Notes: a model not told the origin generated them from the letters alone. DNA of 64,000 nucleotides from Sternotherus odoratus (GCA_032164245.1 JAVMKO010000005.1:58513442-58577441); one strand, 5' to 3'. Counted from the stretch's first letter, positions 1 through 12,235 are shown. A program made the numbers and translations.

Positions 1-497
1 CAAAGGATCAAAGTGAATTTCTGCTTCACAGTCCTTGATACTGTTGTTCACTCAGTTGATGAAAGATTTCAACAGATGCAGCAGCTACAGTCCGAATTTG
101 GCTTTCTATATGATATCCACAGCTTGCAAAAGAAAACAGCAAAACAGATAAAATAATTTTGTATAAAACTGGAGTCAGCATTGATTAATGAAAATTCAAA
201 AGACATTGATGCTACAGATTTGTGTAGTGAGCACCAAGCTTTTTCAAGACGACTAAGAAACATTCCATTCCTGGAGAAGTGCTGAAGTTTGTTTGTGAAA
301 ATAAACTCTCAGACAGTTTCCCAAACATTTTTATAGCTCTACACATTCTTTTAACTTTGCCAGTTTCCACAGCTAATGGGAAAAATAGCTTCTCAAAGAT
401 AAAATTGACAAAAACATATCTGCGTTCAACAGTGCAAGAGAGATTTATTGAACTTGCCACAATGTCAGTAGAGCATGGAAAACTGGATCTAAAATAA
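1..497 (+). pseudogene. hAT-family transposase relic (ZMYM1-like, C-terminal part)
   Basis: Reading from base 1, the frame gives a hAT-transposase-like stretch (FTVLDTVVHSVDERFQQMQQ) interrupted by stops at 154-156 and 283-285. A second frame from 279 to the stop at 495-497 gives the hAT C-terminal dimerisation region, with LHILLTLPVSTANGKNSFSK and IKLTKTYLRSTVQERF. In the family this block normally reads like 'IPVTVASAERSFSKLK'. The match to ZMYM1-like/hAT proteins is from recognition, not a search. It is broken by at least one stop and one frameshift and its 5' part lies outside the window, so it is a dead copy. It could be a processed copy of a domesticated gene rather than a transposon remnant. 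Confidence 0.7.
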
Positions 498-887
498 CTA
501 CTGACTGAATTTTCAAACTTAAAACAAGAAAAGTCATGTTTTAAGAGTACGGAGTGTTTTGTATTCAGAATGTTTTGTAGATACAGGCTGAAGTTCATTG
601 AAGAGTTTTCATATGTCTGTGTTAGATCTGGTGGTAATGGCAGTTAAAGCAGGATAGTGTAATGATGATGTATACATTTGATATTGGGTTACACAGCAAT
701 TTTAGACATAACATGGCTCATAAGCTGAAACTTTTTGCTTGATGACATGTGGGGAAGCTCTCACAGCTGTAGACTTCCATATGGGCCAGTCTAATACTAG
801 TTGTAACAGTGATTTCCTGTTAATTGCTTTCAAATGCTGAATGTGATATAGCAAACTTAAAAAGAAAAGTACTTGCACCTTTCTGTG
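498..887. other. no gene recognised
   Basis: AT-rich sequence after the hAT relic. I see no coding signature, tandem repeat or familiar transposon end. Confidence 0.5.
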
Positions 888-1395
888 GGTTTGTCTTCAC
901 TGCAGAGTTAACTCATTATCTACACTCAAGCTATTCCTTTGGAGGTAGCCTTGCTCCAGAGAGAACAGCCACACTGTGAAATAACATTTGAGCTGCTGTG
1001 TCCCACTGCCACTGCACTCACCCATGTGTGGCATTAAGGCTTCTGGGGGGTATGTCCCATGGTTCTTTGCACAGCAGTAAGTTGAAATGCTCTATTAATT
1101 TTTTCCCCAGTGAACTGTGGGAGCCATTGTTTCTTTTCTGGGCAGATGAAGGGAGTTGTGGGAAGGCATTGGAGGACTACCACCACTCAAGTGGAGATAG
1201 CTGGTGTCCACACTGCAGAGTGGTCATGTTACCACTGATGAGTTGTGCTAATCTGAGCTTTAATCTTTACCACCGACACTTTCAGCCAACTTGAGTTAAA
1301 AGCACCACCACGCATGGGTTTTTATGTGTGGATGAGACTCGAGTTAAGGACAACACTTGAGTTATATCATGAGTTGACTTTGCAGTGAGGACTTC
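888..1395. mobile_element. MITE-like DNA transposon with imperfect terminal inverted repeats
   Basis: The left end (GGTTTGTCTTCACTGCAGAG, then TTAACTC) is matched in inverted orientation by the right end, whose complement reads like AAGTCCTCACTGCAAAGTCA. Internal copies of GAGTTAA-type motifs near the right end fit a subterminal repeat. No ORF of note lies inside. I could not see a convincing target duplication, so the superfamily is unassigned and borders are approximate. Confidence 0.5.
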
Positions 1396-1678
1396 CAAGA
1401 TCAGTGTTCCACTAGGATGTCATATTATTGATTCAACTCACAAGTAAAGATCTTCCTAGACTAATCTGGAGAATATCTGTTATTTTTCTAACACAAGCAC
1501 AAATTGCAGCACACAGAGGCCTGTTATAGAGGTCAAGACTGATTATTTGTTGCAGAAGACTAATGGGAAGGGAAGTTTGCACAACAGCTGCCCACACCCA
1601 GGTGTAGATTTAACCAAGCTGGTTAACAGCACACTTGACTCAGCATTTAATCCTTTAATAATCAGGTGTACATATAAG

Positions 1679-1880
1679 ACGAGGAAGACTTTGTAGCACC
1701 TTAGAGACTAACCAGTTTATTTCAGCAAAGCTTTCATGGGCGATAGCCCACTTCATCCGATGAAGTGGGCTATAGTCCACGAAAGCTTATACTGAAATAA
1801 ATTGGTTAGTCTCTAATGTGCTACAAAGTCTTCCTCGCCTCATTTACAGATACAGACTAACACGGCTGCTAATCTTAAAG
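1679..1880. mobile_element. Tail-to-tail inverted pair of turtle-type SINEs (palindrome)
   Basis: Arms 1680-1757 and 1759-1837 are near-perfect reverse complements around a single central base (1758). The arms hold the SINE body recognisable by GCACCTTAGAGACTAACC and AGCCCACTTCATC. The right copy continues on the minus strand into the tRNA-like SINE head (CAGACTAACACGGCTGC at about 1853). This is a fold-back of about 158 bp. See the finding on SINE palindromes. Confidence 0.8.
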
Positions 1881-2189
1881 ATGTACATATGTATGTCAAA
1901 ACAGAACTTTCTCTGATTTATCTTAAACTATAGCAGCCAGTCGTACTATTGGACTGTAGCCAAGGGTGGAGTGGCGCTGTTCAAGTAAGAAAAATCCCAC
2001 CGGGGATGAGGAGATTAAGATTAGTAATGTCACTGATGCCAGTAAAAATATATGACGTGCATAGCCTACTGTGATGTATGTAGTGATTATCTTCCAAACA
2101 TGCCTTCCCTTAAATGTGTGCCCGTTTGCATACATGCTCTCTGTTTGAGATTCAATTCCAAATTCACAGTGGTCATTTATTGTTCCCCT

Positions 2190-2441
2190 GCCAAGCCTTT
2201 CCCAGGGAAGGACGTATAGGCTTGGGGGGGATTTTTTGGAAAGGGAGGGGGCTCCAAGTGGCCATGCCCCTAGTTCTTGGGGTACGCTTGGTGGTGGTGG
2301 TATACTGTTCCTCCAGGTACAGAAGAAGCTTGTGCCTGGGGAAGTTTTAACCTAAGATGGTAAAATAAATTTAGGGGGTATTTTCATGTGCGTCCCCCCC
2401 ATCTGTACCCTGGAGTTCAGAGTGGGGATGGAATCCTGACA
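2190..2441 (+). mobile_element. LTR fragment related to the LTR at 53297-54168
   Basis: The segment near 2310-2441 (AACCTAAGATGGTAAAATAA; TTTTCATGTG; then a GTACCCTGGAGTTCAGAGT block ending CCTGACA) matches, in reverse complement, the first about 150 bases of the repeat at 53297. It is therefore the 3' part of an LTR in + orientation, truncated at its left. The left border is uncertain. Confidence 0.55.
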
Positions 2442-3134
2442 AGGTGTATGTAGACATAAAATGAGACCAAGGGTGCAAGCTTTTTTTAACTGCACTCAGT
2501 CTGTAGGAGTGTTAGTTAGATCCTAGGACTAATATTGTTAACTAATAAATAGGTAATGAGGATTGATTTCCATAGATCCATTGGATGGGAAACTTTGGTG
2601 AATTGGCATGTGAGTAACTGACCAAATTGTTCTGTGATCTAGCTTTGATTTGCTTTTCCTCTGATGTGTTAGCAACACCAGAGCTGATAACCAATTGATA
2701 AAAGTCAGGTCCTGTTCTGAGCAACAATTAGTCATAAAATCTAAAAATAGTAACCAATATAGTGACTAAATATAAGAGTTGTTTTTCTGTTGTGGATATG
2801 TGCTTTGATCTGAAAACCCGAATGGTTAGATCAACCAATTTTCTTGTTTCTTAGCCAAATCATGGTCCAATACCATTTTTGACTTCTTGTATCCTATATT
2901 ATTATTATTAGCTGCTGCTGTTAGGGATGTATAATAAAACTAAATTGATCTCTTGAAACTTGTTCTTTAGTTAAGCAACTGAATTTAAAAGAACCCCAAG
3001 AAAGGTGGTATACATACTACATTAGGGAGTTGCTTAACTAGGTTGGTTTTATACCCTATCTTTATTACAGGAGATAAGGAGACAAAAATTGTCTCTTGGC
3101 TTAAGGAAACATATCTCTTAATCTGTATCTAGTA
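2442..3134. other. no gene recognised
   Basis: AT-rich unique-looking sequence. No coding potential or repeat structure that I recognise. Confidence 0.45.
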
Positions 3135-3690
3135 CAAGGATGGGCAAACTATGGTCCGCGGGCTGGGTGTGGCCCGCAAACCATTTTAGGCCAGCTCCTG
3201 AGCTGCACCATGTGGCTCGGCCCCACTCTGGCTCCTACGCACTCGAATGGGAGCTGCAGGGGCCATGCTTGCGGATGGGGCAGTGTGAAGAGCCGCCTGG
3301 ACACGCCTCTGCATAAGAGCCGGAGAAGGGACGTGTCGCTGCTTCCGGGAGCTGTTTGAGGTAAGCTCTTCTTGAAGCCTGCACCCCTTGAGCCTCTTCC
3401 CACATCCCAACCCCTTCCCCAGCCCTGATCCCCCTCCCACTCTCCAAACCCCTCAATCCCAGTACTGAGCACCCTTCTTCACCCAAACCTCTCATCCCCA
3501 CCTCTGAGCCTGAACCCCCAGCCAGAACTGCATCCCTTCCCGCACCCCTCTCTCAGCCCTGATACTCCTCCTGCCCTCCAAACCCCTCAATCCCAGCCCG
3601 GAGCACCAATTTCCTGAGCATTCATGGCCTGCCAAACAATTTCTATTCCCCAATGTGGCCCTTCTGTGCCAAGAAGTTGGCTCATCTCTG
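3135..3690. mobile_element. non-autonomous hAT element
   Basis: Begins CAAGGATGGGCAAACTATGG and ends TTGGCTCATCTCTG, imperfect inverted ends of the CAGNGATGGGCAAACT type. It is flanked by ATCTAGTA (3127-3134) and ATCCAGTA (3691-3698), an 8-bp duplication with one mismatch, as expected for hAT. The interior is C-rich with repeated 'CCCTCAATCCCAG' phrases and carries no transposase. Confidence 0.8.
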
Positions 3691-4394
3691 ATCCAGTAGA
3701 TAGGAGAGTGAAAGCTGTTGTATCTCCTCAGATAGGAGGCTCCAGGACTGGCTTATCAGCTCCATACTGAATGTAGTTTGTGTGAGTAGGTAGCTTGTAT
3801 TGGAAATAGGACAGTGCAGTGAGTTATGTCTTTGCAACCTTTGTCTGGCGATTTCCTGTTTGTTTGTTTTTCAGACAGTACTTAGCTAATCCTGAGAGCT
3901 TGCTGTAGCTGGGAGACGGATTACATTTTCCTATCACTCTGTGGTGTAAATATGCTGTAGTTGAACCTCTATTTGAATTGCAGGATGATTGTCAAAAAAT
4001 TGCGGCTAAGTTGCAGACAAGCCATGAAAAATTGTGGAAAAGTAATAATAGATCTTATTTGCAGTAATAAAGTCCACTATTACTTTGATGCGATTTTCTG
4101 CTGTCAGCCACTCGGGGCTCCCGCTGTCAAAAATGCGGTGGAAGCCTAATATTGCCGAATCTGCAATTTTGTACAACGTTGCTAGTTAAGTAGGGCCTTG
4201 TATATATTCAATATACAAGGTTCCAGCATTTAAACCCAATGCTTCCTTCAGCCAGAGCAGGTCAACTACAGTTTATAAATACACTTGAATAGGGTTCATA
4301 GGGTTTATACATTTACTCAGCTTTCTTGGGAGTTAAGACTGTTACATGTGGAGTTTATAAACTCCACAGAATTTTATAATAAGCTATACTCCAC

Positions 4395-4830
4395 TTAATG
4401 GAATGTAAAGTCTGGAACATAGTCTTGTGAAGAGTTTATTAAATCTGGTAAAGAGCCCAATTCTACTTGGACCCTTTTTTCAGCCCTCTGATTCTTCGTA
4501 CAAAATGCAGTCAACCTGTGGAATTCTTTGACAGGGAATGTTGGAAAGGCCAAGACTATATCAAAGTTCAAAAAAGAACTAGATAAGTTCATGGAGGATA
4601 GGTCCATCAATGGGTATTACCCAGGATGGGCAGGGATGCTCTAAAGTGGCCCTAAGCTGTTTGTCAGAAGCTGGGAATGGGCTACAGGGGATAGATCACT
4701 TGATAATTATCTATTTTGTTCATTCCCTCTGAAGCACCTGGCATTGGCCACTATTGGGGAAACAGGATACCGGGCTAGATGGAACATTGGTCTGACCCAG
4801 TATGGCTGGGTTCTGAAGTTCTTATGAATT
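4395..4830 (+). mobile_element. CR1 LINE 3' fragment
   Basis: Corresponds to the last part of CR1 ORF2 and the 3' UTR: GTCAACCTGTGGAATTCTTT, AAAAAAGAACTAGATAAGTT, then GGGCTAGATGGAACATTGGT and CTGACCCAGTATGGC. The same phrases occur at the 3' end of the copy ending near 29017. It is 5'-truncated, as is typical of CR1. Confidence 0.9.
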
Positions 4831-5831
4831 TATTTTGCTCAGAGCCCTCCCTGTATCCAGACACACACAACCCTCTAATTGTGCCAACCTTCCTTTCCTC
4901 TCCCCTCCCCCATCAGAGCTCCCAGATAACCTAAGTGATTAATATGAGCATAGGAATGAGTTGTCTGGGTCATTGTTGCTAGGCAGATGCACACTTAGCT
5001 CTCCACACCCAGAAGTTTCTGGAATTGGGTGTGGTGGTTTTGGGTATGCTCAATGACTTCCCTGTCATTAGACTCAGACTCCATGAGGGCGAGCAGTCAG
5101 GGCAGCTGATTTACAAAGGGTCATGTGCCTGTGTGGGCTGGGAGAAGCTGAACCCAGGAGCAGAAAGCTGCCACAGAGTTCTATCCTCTACATACCATAC
5201 TTAAAAGACTTACTCAGACTTGGGTGAACTCAACCTTTGCTTTTGGGAACTCTGAGTTACTTTACTGCATTTCTGTGGAGACTGGCCTATTTAGATTTCA
5301 TTTGTGTCTAACTGTGAAGATAATATATGTGGATTATAAAGTAGCCATGCTATGTTGTAAAACTTAACTTATTATTTATTTTGCTTTATCATTGAGATTA
5401 TGCAAAGTTACTTCTTAATTAAATTAATTCTTTTTGGCTTTGATTGTGTTTGATCCTATGCTTTCATTGCTGAAAATTCTCAGTGACTGAATTCTGGGTT
5501 TCCATGTGCTTTGCTATAGGAGTTGGGTTTTCTTAGGCACTAGGAGAAGGGCAGTGAAGTAAACCCCAGCCCACCCAAAGGTTACCCCTGAATATGTTGT
5601 AATTTGCATATCAGCGTTTCTGAACTTGCATATGGAGATTAAATGTCCCTGACTGGGGGATGTGCCCTAACTCACAACTGATTTATGACATGAGGGGTAG
5701 AGGACAAAAATCTAGCTTACAGTGGAAATTCTCTTAACAATGGATTTTCTTCTCCAGCATGCAGCCAGACTTGGCTGGAATAGACTGATCTAAAGCCGTT
5801 TTCCCTCTCTCAAATGCTCAAGCATGCTGAT
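4831..5831. other. no gene recognised
   Basis: No exon, RNA gene or clear transposon end seen. Contains ordinary A/T-rich sequence. Confidence 0.4.
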
Positions 5832-6215
5832 CATCCAGGCATAGTCACCGACTCTGTGGGTGCTCTGGGGCTGGATCACTCACAGGGGCAAAATTAGTAG
5901 GTGTTCCACACCCACCAGCAGCCAAGCTCCTCCCTCCTCGCCTCCTTCTTCCCCGCCAGAGTGCACTGCGTCCCTGCTCCTCTCCTTCCCTCAGGCGCTT
6001 CCTGCCTCCCCGCTGCCTGACAGCTGATTGGTGGCGCTTAGGACTTTCCAGGAGGGAAGGGGAGAGGAGCTGGGATGTGGTGCACTAAGGGGAAGAGGCG
6101 GGGCAGGGGCATGGACTTTGGGGAAGGGATGGAATGGGGGTGGGGTGAGAGTGGTGCAGAGGCAGGAAGAGACAGGGCAGGGGTGGGGCCAGAAGCGGTG
6201 GGGGAGGGGTCAAGC

Positions 6216-6892
6216 CAGGACCGGCGACAGGAATTTTGGGGCCCCGTACGGCAGATCGTACGGCCCCCCCATCTCCCGCCGCCCGCGGGGCCCCCCCCTG
6301 CCCGGTCTCCCGCCGCCCGCGGGGTTGCCCCCCCGGCCCGGTCTCCCGCCGCCCGCGGGGTTGCCCCCCCGGCCCGGTCTCCCGCCGCCCGTGGGGTTGC
6401 CCCCCCGGCCCAGTCTCCCGCCGCCCGTGGGGTTGACCCCCCGGCCCAGTCTCCCGCCGCCCGCGGGGTTGCCCCCCTCCGCCCGGTCTCCCGTCGCCCG
6501 TGGGGTGCCACCCCACCCGGTCTCCCGCCACCCGTGCCCTCCCCCCCCGCTGGTCTCCCACCACCCGCGGGGTTCCCCCCCCGGCCGGTGTCCCGCCACC
6601 CGCGGGCTTCCCCCCCCGCCGGTCTCCTGCTGCCCGTGCCCCCGCCGGTCTCCTACCTCCCTTGGGCCCCAACCCCCGCATGCGCTGCGGCCGCGTGGGC
6701 GGCCGGGAGAAGCAAAGGCGGGCGGGGGAGGGGGCTGGTGAGCGCTGCAGCGGCTGCCCGGAGCCGCGCCTTGCTCACAGCCCCGGCGACAAGGGGGTAC
6801 AGCTGAGTACCGGGCCCGGACTTCAGGGGGCCCCCCTGAAGTCTGGGGCACGTTACAGCTGTACCCTTTGAACCCCCCTGTCGCCGGCCCTG
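6216..6892. mobile_element. non-autonomous hAT element (inner), minisatellite-bearing
   Basis: Starts CAGGACCGGCGACAGG and ends CCTGTCGCCGGCCCTG, inverted ends. It is flanked by a perfect 8-bp duplication GGTCAAGC (6208-6215 and 6893-6900) made from the outer element. Inside are a 36-bp minisatellite and, at about 6783-6888, a long inverted repeat (GGCGACAAGGGGGTACAGCT against its complement near 6860-6887). No transposase gene. Confidence 0.88.
6290..6650. repeat. 36-bp GC-rich minisatellite inside a hAT element
   Basis: Units built on GGTCTCCCGCCGCCCGCGGG start at 6304, 6340, 6376, 6412, 6448, 6485 and 6519, then degrade to about 6650. The 36-bp period is a multiple of three, so long Pro/Gly/Arg-rich open frames exist on both strands (up to about 240 codons). 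These are not genes. Confidence 0.9.
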
Positions 6893-6942
6893 GGTCAAGC
6901 ACCCACCGGGCAGAGCGGGGAGTCGGGGCCTATGCATCCAGG

Positions 6943-9264
6943 TCTGGTTATTGATCTTTGAATGAGTTGCTCTGAGGGGGCAGTCATTGCAGTGCACCGG
7001 ACTGCCTAGCACACCTCAGCAGCAGCAGAACCCCATTGAAAAGCCTAGCAAACCATGGCAAAGCACACCTTTATGTAGGGAGCATGTGCGTGTTAACCTA
7101 GGTGACTCCATGCCACCCGTTGTCTTCATCAAGCTACTTGTCAGTAGAGCAGGTTGAGAATTTTTCAGAGATTGTGGAGATGTATTAGTTCAGACAAAAC
7201 TTTCTAATATTGGGAGGGGACAAAGAGGACCCAGAATATCCATAACCTGATGACCAGGGTACTCGCTTTGGATGTGTAAGGCCCAGGTTCAAACCCCTAC
7301 TCCCAATCAATACTCCAGCCTACTGACTATTCTGGGCCAGTCACGCTCATGTTTGTTTGGATCAGAATGAAAACAAATTTCAACATTTCAGAATCGTTCA
7401 TGAAACACAGACATTGTTTTGCAGCCAGTCCTACTTGAAAGCCACAAAATGCAGGAAAGGGTAATGAGCTCGTATAAAGTAAAGGAAAGTTACAGTGACC
7501 CATGTAGGCTGAAAGCTGGCATAATCCCTGAAAGATGTAGGCTTGTACAATAACAGCGAAGGTTGGCCTAGGTTTGGGAGGGGAAAGGTACCACTAGTTT
7601 TTCAGGAACTGTTTTGGTTGTAAAGAAAACCTGCTACCTTATCATAAAATCCAAAAAGTTAAGTGCTATCAAGCAGTAATAGGAGAGGTAAAATAATGAT
7701 TGGCTCTAGAAACACATAAGAAAATTCGTATTAGAAAACACATAAAACAAAGATTTGTGCAATGCAAGGTTTGTAGTTACATGGAAACTATAAATCCTTG
7801 AACCAGCCAAATGGAAATTTTGATTGAGAATAGTTTTCAGTGCTCAACATAAAAACAGCTGCAATTTTGTTAGAGGGTAGACCAGAGCTAGATGTCCTAC
7901 TTACTAATAACAATTAAACATAGATACCAGTGTGCTTTCTCTCCGTGTTCTTATTCTAGGCTTATCACTGTGGTATCAGCATGCTTAGAGTTATGTGCTT
8001 AGATAGTTCATGAACAAGTAAAAGTCAATAACTGCAAAAGCACCAGAAACAGATTTGTTATTACTAATGGAAAATTCAAAGTAGATTATTTTTTTTTTAG
8101 GTAATTTATTTTTCATCTCCTGGGATGCTGATCTCCCAATGCCCATGTAGAGTTAATTCAAGATGGTTTTGTATGTACATTATTAATTAAGACTGCCACA
8201 GCTATCATTATAAACATACAGGGCATTAGAAGCAGCATGTGAATATGGTTGTAAACTTCTGCAATACTCAGTGATGGTATGTTTCATGAGTGATGAAACA
8301 TCTCCTTTTCTGTAACATTTCTGACTAGAGCTGTTATGCTCACATGCATTTTAATAGCACAAAATATGAACCTCTCCTATATTAAAAAAATACTTTATGT
8401 AGTGCTTTACAAACACTACCTATGTCATCTTCACATAAAATCCTGGTTGACTTGTTCTCAGCCCTATACAAATAAATTATCTATTTTTTTTCTCCCATGC
8501 AAACACTTCTCTCAAGAAGTTAATTATCCTGCAGTCTGTTCCTTGCAAGCTTGGAATTACTTACCTGAAAAATCTTGTTCCTGAAGCACCAAAATAAAAG
8601 CCAGAGCCCAAATGAAAAGCATGGTTTCGAAGCCTCCAAGCTCGGTCTGGGGATGTGTCTCCTAGTCTGGGAGCAGAGGAGCGATGCAGAGTCCCTCCTC
8701 CGGTTACATAGCCTCCCAGTCCGGGCTTTTGTGCTGAGGTTTAGCCAGAGTGCTGGGAGGAAATATTCCAAGGCTGAGCCAAGATTCTTGAGCCTGATCT
8801 CTTTCCTTCCTCTTTTTAAACACACCCTTCAAACTCCACAAAGGGTCCAGTTAACCAGGCAAGCTGGCTGTAGTCCAAGCGTCCCAAACTTTTAACTTTT
8901 GTATTTGTTTATATTGAGCATGAATGGAATGTGTTGAAGAGCTTCAAATCCCGACTATAGGCAAACGGGGTAAGAAAAAGAGGGGGCTGCTCTGCCTGGC
9001 ATCCTGAGACACAGAAGTGGGTGGGTGCACGTTCATTCCTCCTGTAGAGTCTGTCTAGGATGGGGATATTGAGGGTGAACATTTAAGAACACAATGGCTT
9101 TCAGCATATGATCGAACAGGTTTGGGGTTTTTTTAAATCCACAAATCTCCCTGGCAGTACAGATTCTTTCTTTTTAAAGATATTGGCCAGAGAGGCTAAA
9201 TCACTTTTAGACAGTGGAAAATTCTACTGAATTAAATAGTATTGGATTAGAGGTGGTAATAATA
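6943..9264. other. no gene recognised; possible tRNA-derived SINE trace near 7247-7330
   Basis: Mostly AT-rich sequence without coding signature. Near 7280-7300 a box-B-like CAGGTTCAAACCCC followed by GGGCCAGTCACGCTC resembles a degraded MIR/tRNA-derived SINE, too decayed to call firmly. Confidence 0.35.
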
Positions 9265-9475
9265 CCTAACTCTTGTGTAGGGCTTTTCATCCTTAGATCT
9301 CAAAGAACTGTACAAGGGTGATAATTACCCCATTTTACAGACAAAGAAACTGAGGCACGGGGGTGAAATGACTTGCCCCAAATCACCCAGTAGGCCAGTA
9401 GCAGAATCAGGAATAGACCCCCAGGTCTTGAGTCCCAGACTAATACTCTTGCCAACACTGCCTCTACTAGTAGTA
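9265..9475 (-). mobile_element. MIR / CORE-SINE
   Basis: Reads as reverse-orientation MIR: CTCAAAGAACTGTACAAG, ACCCCATTTTACAGACAAAG, AAACTGAGGCACGGGGG, TGACTTGCCCCAAATCACCC, CAGAATCAGGAATAGACCCC. Relic copy. Confidence 0.85.
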
Positions 9476-9699
9476 GTTTTTTCTGCCTAATGTCTTAAAG
9501 TAGTGCTGGACCTAATCTGGGGCTCACCACATTGAATTTTTAGTTTTGGAGCCATCTTAAATCCTAACCTAAATCATGCATGCATGAAAATTTCAGTGAT
9601 AAGGAAGGCTTGTCTTGAAGACTCAGTTATCTTTTAATAGGATCACACCTAACTGTTACCGAACACATATTTTTGTCTAATGGAGCTACCCTGTATTGG

Positions 9700-9915
9700 T
9701 TGGGTCAGTGATTAATGTATGGGACTATGGTTTGGATTCAGCTGGGCTCTAATCTGGACTCTGCCACGGAATTCCTGTGTAATTTGAACACCTCACTTTA
9801 AACCGTCTGTCCCTCAGATTCCAACTGCAAAATGGAAACAAGATAGTACTTTACCTCGTAGGACTGTGAAGCTTACTTAATGTTTGTAAAGTGCTTTGAG
9901 ATTACTCGGATAAAG
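9700..9915 (+). mobile_element. MIR / CORE-SINE
   Basis: Forward MIR signature: GGACTCTGCCACGGAATTCC, CCTCACTTTAAACCGTCTG, CAACTGCAAAATGGAAACAA, GTAAAGTGCTTTGAG. It lies about 230 bp from the oppositely oriented MIR at 9265-9475. Confidence 0.8.
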
Positions 9916-10096
9916 GGGATATGTACAAGTAAAGCATTATGCTTTGTTGAAGGAAAATTAACACACAGGGGCACAGGGAATTGCAAAAGCCACTTCAGCA
10001 AAGAGTGACTGTAATAACATGACATCTGTTCTGGGTGGGACCCACTGGAAATCCTGTTGTCTGAGTGAGCCTGCAGAGTTAATATTTTTCTTGGAT

Positions 10097-10274
10097 CAGG
10101 GCCGGCTTTATCTTTTTTGCCACCCCAAGCAAAAAAAAAAACAAAAAAAACCCCACCTGAACTGCCAAAGCAAAAAAAAAAAAAAAAAAAAAAAAAAGAC
10201 TGACTGGAATGCCGTCCCTTACACCGTGCCACCCAGACATGTACTTCCTTGGCTTGTCTCTGGAGTCGGCCCTG
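10097..10274. mobile_element. short MITE with CAGGGCCGGC ends
   Basis: Begins CAGGGCCGGCTTTATC and ends GGAGTCGGCCCTG, inverted. CTTGGAT occurs immediately on both sides (10090-10096 and 10275-10281), a 7-bp direct repeat consistent with a target duplication. The middle is almost all poly(A). A second copy of the family starts near 51341. Confidence 0.75.
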
Positions 10275-10281
10275 CTTGGAT

Positions 10282-12235
10282 GTTTTTGAGGGTGACCTTT
10301 GTGAATCTTTTGACCTGAGCAGAAATGTTAACAAAGGCCTAGTTTGGATCCAAATCCTTAGTGCCTTCCTTGAAGTGTGGGGAAGCAGCAGCATGTCTTC
10401 CGCAGTCAGAAATGTCTGACTTTTACGAAGTGGGCCCAAAGATTAGTTCAGCCGCTCTGTCAGACAGAGCCTGAACAAAGCCGGTTTCAACAACTGTGTA
10501 TTTCCATGAAACACTTGGTGTCTTTACTCTCTGTCTTGTGCCCTTCCGGGAGGAGATTACCAAGTAGTGTCTGATACAGCCACATCTTCTCAGTACAAAG
10601 ACATAAGTTAAAAACAGAGCCGTTAGTTTTACCAGGAATATACTTGCTTTTAAAGATTATTCCTAAATACCAGAATTGCTAAAAACAATAATTTTCAAGG
10701 AAAAAAATGTTTCCCATCAGAAAATGCTGATTTGATGGAATTGAAATCTCCCACGAGAATGTGTTGACCCCATGAAAACTCTTTGAAAACTAGGAAGGCA
10801 GGTGGCTGACTGGTCAGCCAGCTGTAGATGGGCAGGATTCCTGGCTGACTGTCTCCTCAACTGCCCCGAATTCTCCTGAATGGAATTTGATTTCACAATG
10901 TCACAAATCGGATTTTTGGTTCCCATTTAGAAACTTTTTTTTCTTCAAAATTGTGAAACTTTCTACAGAATGGGAACTCCAGTTCCCACTCGGCTCTGAT
11001 AAATAACCTTCTCTGTTCACAGATGCATGGTGTTTCTCTTGAATGGGCCCAGTTTTGTTTGAGATGTGCTTGTGGTGGTGAGAATGTTACATGGATGGTT
11101 GCTTTGAGGGTAATGTAATAGTGGTCGATTTTACAGGTGCTCCACCAATGAATGTAATTCCACTTTCCAATAAGGTGGTTATGCTGGGGCAGGAGAACAT
11201 GCCTCTGGAGACTTCACAATGGAAAGACAGGCATGATGGTCCTGTGCTTAATGATAGAGTTATGCTCACAATGTCCTGAAAGTGGATTTCACAAGCTGGG
11301 AGAGAGCAATTTTACGGAACTGAAAACCCCCCCACAGGTGATAAAATAAATAAACCCCGATGTCCATTTTCTCTGCAAAACTCACTGCAGTTCTAACTGG
11401 CCTTAATGAAGAAGAGGGGGACCTCAGGTTATCAGAAGGACCAGAAAAATATGAAAGAGCTAGGAAAGCATTGATGTGAGACTGGGGCATTCTTCTAGTA
11501 CCTAGGCGTCTGTGGTGATATATTGTACCAGTCAGGGTGCTAGCTGGTGAAGGAGTGCATCCTGGTGCACACTGCCCTAAATGCTCAAAAATAGCAAATA
11601 AAGACCCCCAAATTTATTTTCAGAAGCTCACATTTAAGCCAATCTCATGGTTTTTGAAGACCTGATTTGTGATTTTGTGTGTGTGTGTAAGTCTTAAGGC
11701 TGGCAATACTGTTGTATTTCATTGACAACCACCCTCCTATGCCTCTTATGTGAACTCTAAGAACTAATGGGATTATCATACAATAAACAATATAAAGGAA
11801 AATTCAACTGCTGAAAACTTAAGAACCAACACTTTGCCACGTGGATTGTTAGCCGAATGAAAGTGAGTCTATTCGGAAAATGTTGTCTTTTCTGTCTATA
11901 CAATGTCAAGACGCTGGCACAGTTGGGTTCCAAATAACAGTATTTATTAACTATGTACAAATATACAAAACCAAGCTATTTACCTACAGCACTGCTTTTG
12001 CAACTATTTTGATGGCTTCAGTAAAAGACAGGGTGGCTCACAAGTGGGATTCCAAATTGTTTAAAGAGATGCTACCCAATTTCAGACTGTAACAGTATAC
12101 AATGTGCCCTTGTTAAGTATTCATTGTGTGCTGCCTGTGAATAGCTCTGGTCAGAATAGGCAAAGGTGGTGCGGTTATAGTAGGCAGCTGTCCTAATTTT
12201 CCCTTCTTGCCGGTGTCCCTAAATGTTAACACTTC
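10282..12235. other. no gene recognised
   Basis: Contains a short (GT)n near 11673. An open frame on + at 11091-11279 is clean but matches nothing I know, and its flanks show no plausible splice structure. Confidence 0.35.

Larger units (their letters stand above)
5840..6934. mobile_element. non-autonomous hAT element (outer), split by a nested element
   Basis: Ends are CATAGTCACCGACTCTGTGG at the left and GAGTCGGGGCCTATG at the right, imperfect inverted repeats. A perfect 8-bp duplication CATCCAGG flanks it (5832-5839 and 6935-6942). The body is GC-rich, matches the 'CCGACTC..GTGGGTGCTC' family seen widely in turtles, and has no transposase. The element at 6216-6892 is inserted within it. 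Confidence 0.85.

Noticed and set aside
6028..6902. Overlapping Pro/Arg/Gly-rich open frames on both strands.
   Set aside because: Produced by the 36-bp minisatellite, whose period is a multiple of three. No start context or domain.
11091..11279. Clean 62-codon frame on + (contains PPMNVIPLSNKVVMLGQ).
   Set aside because: Too short, no domain or family recognised, stop codons follow at once, and no good splice borders. Could be a decayed pseudogene; a protein search would decide.
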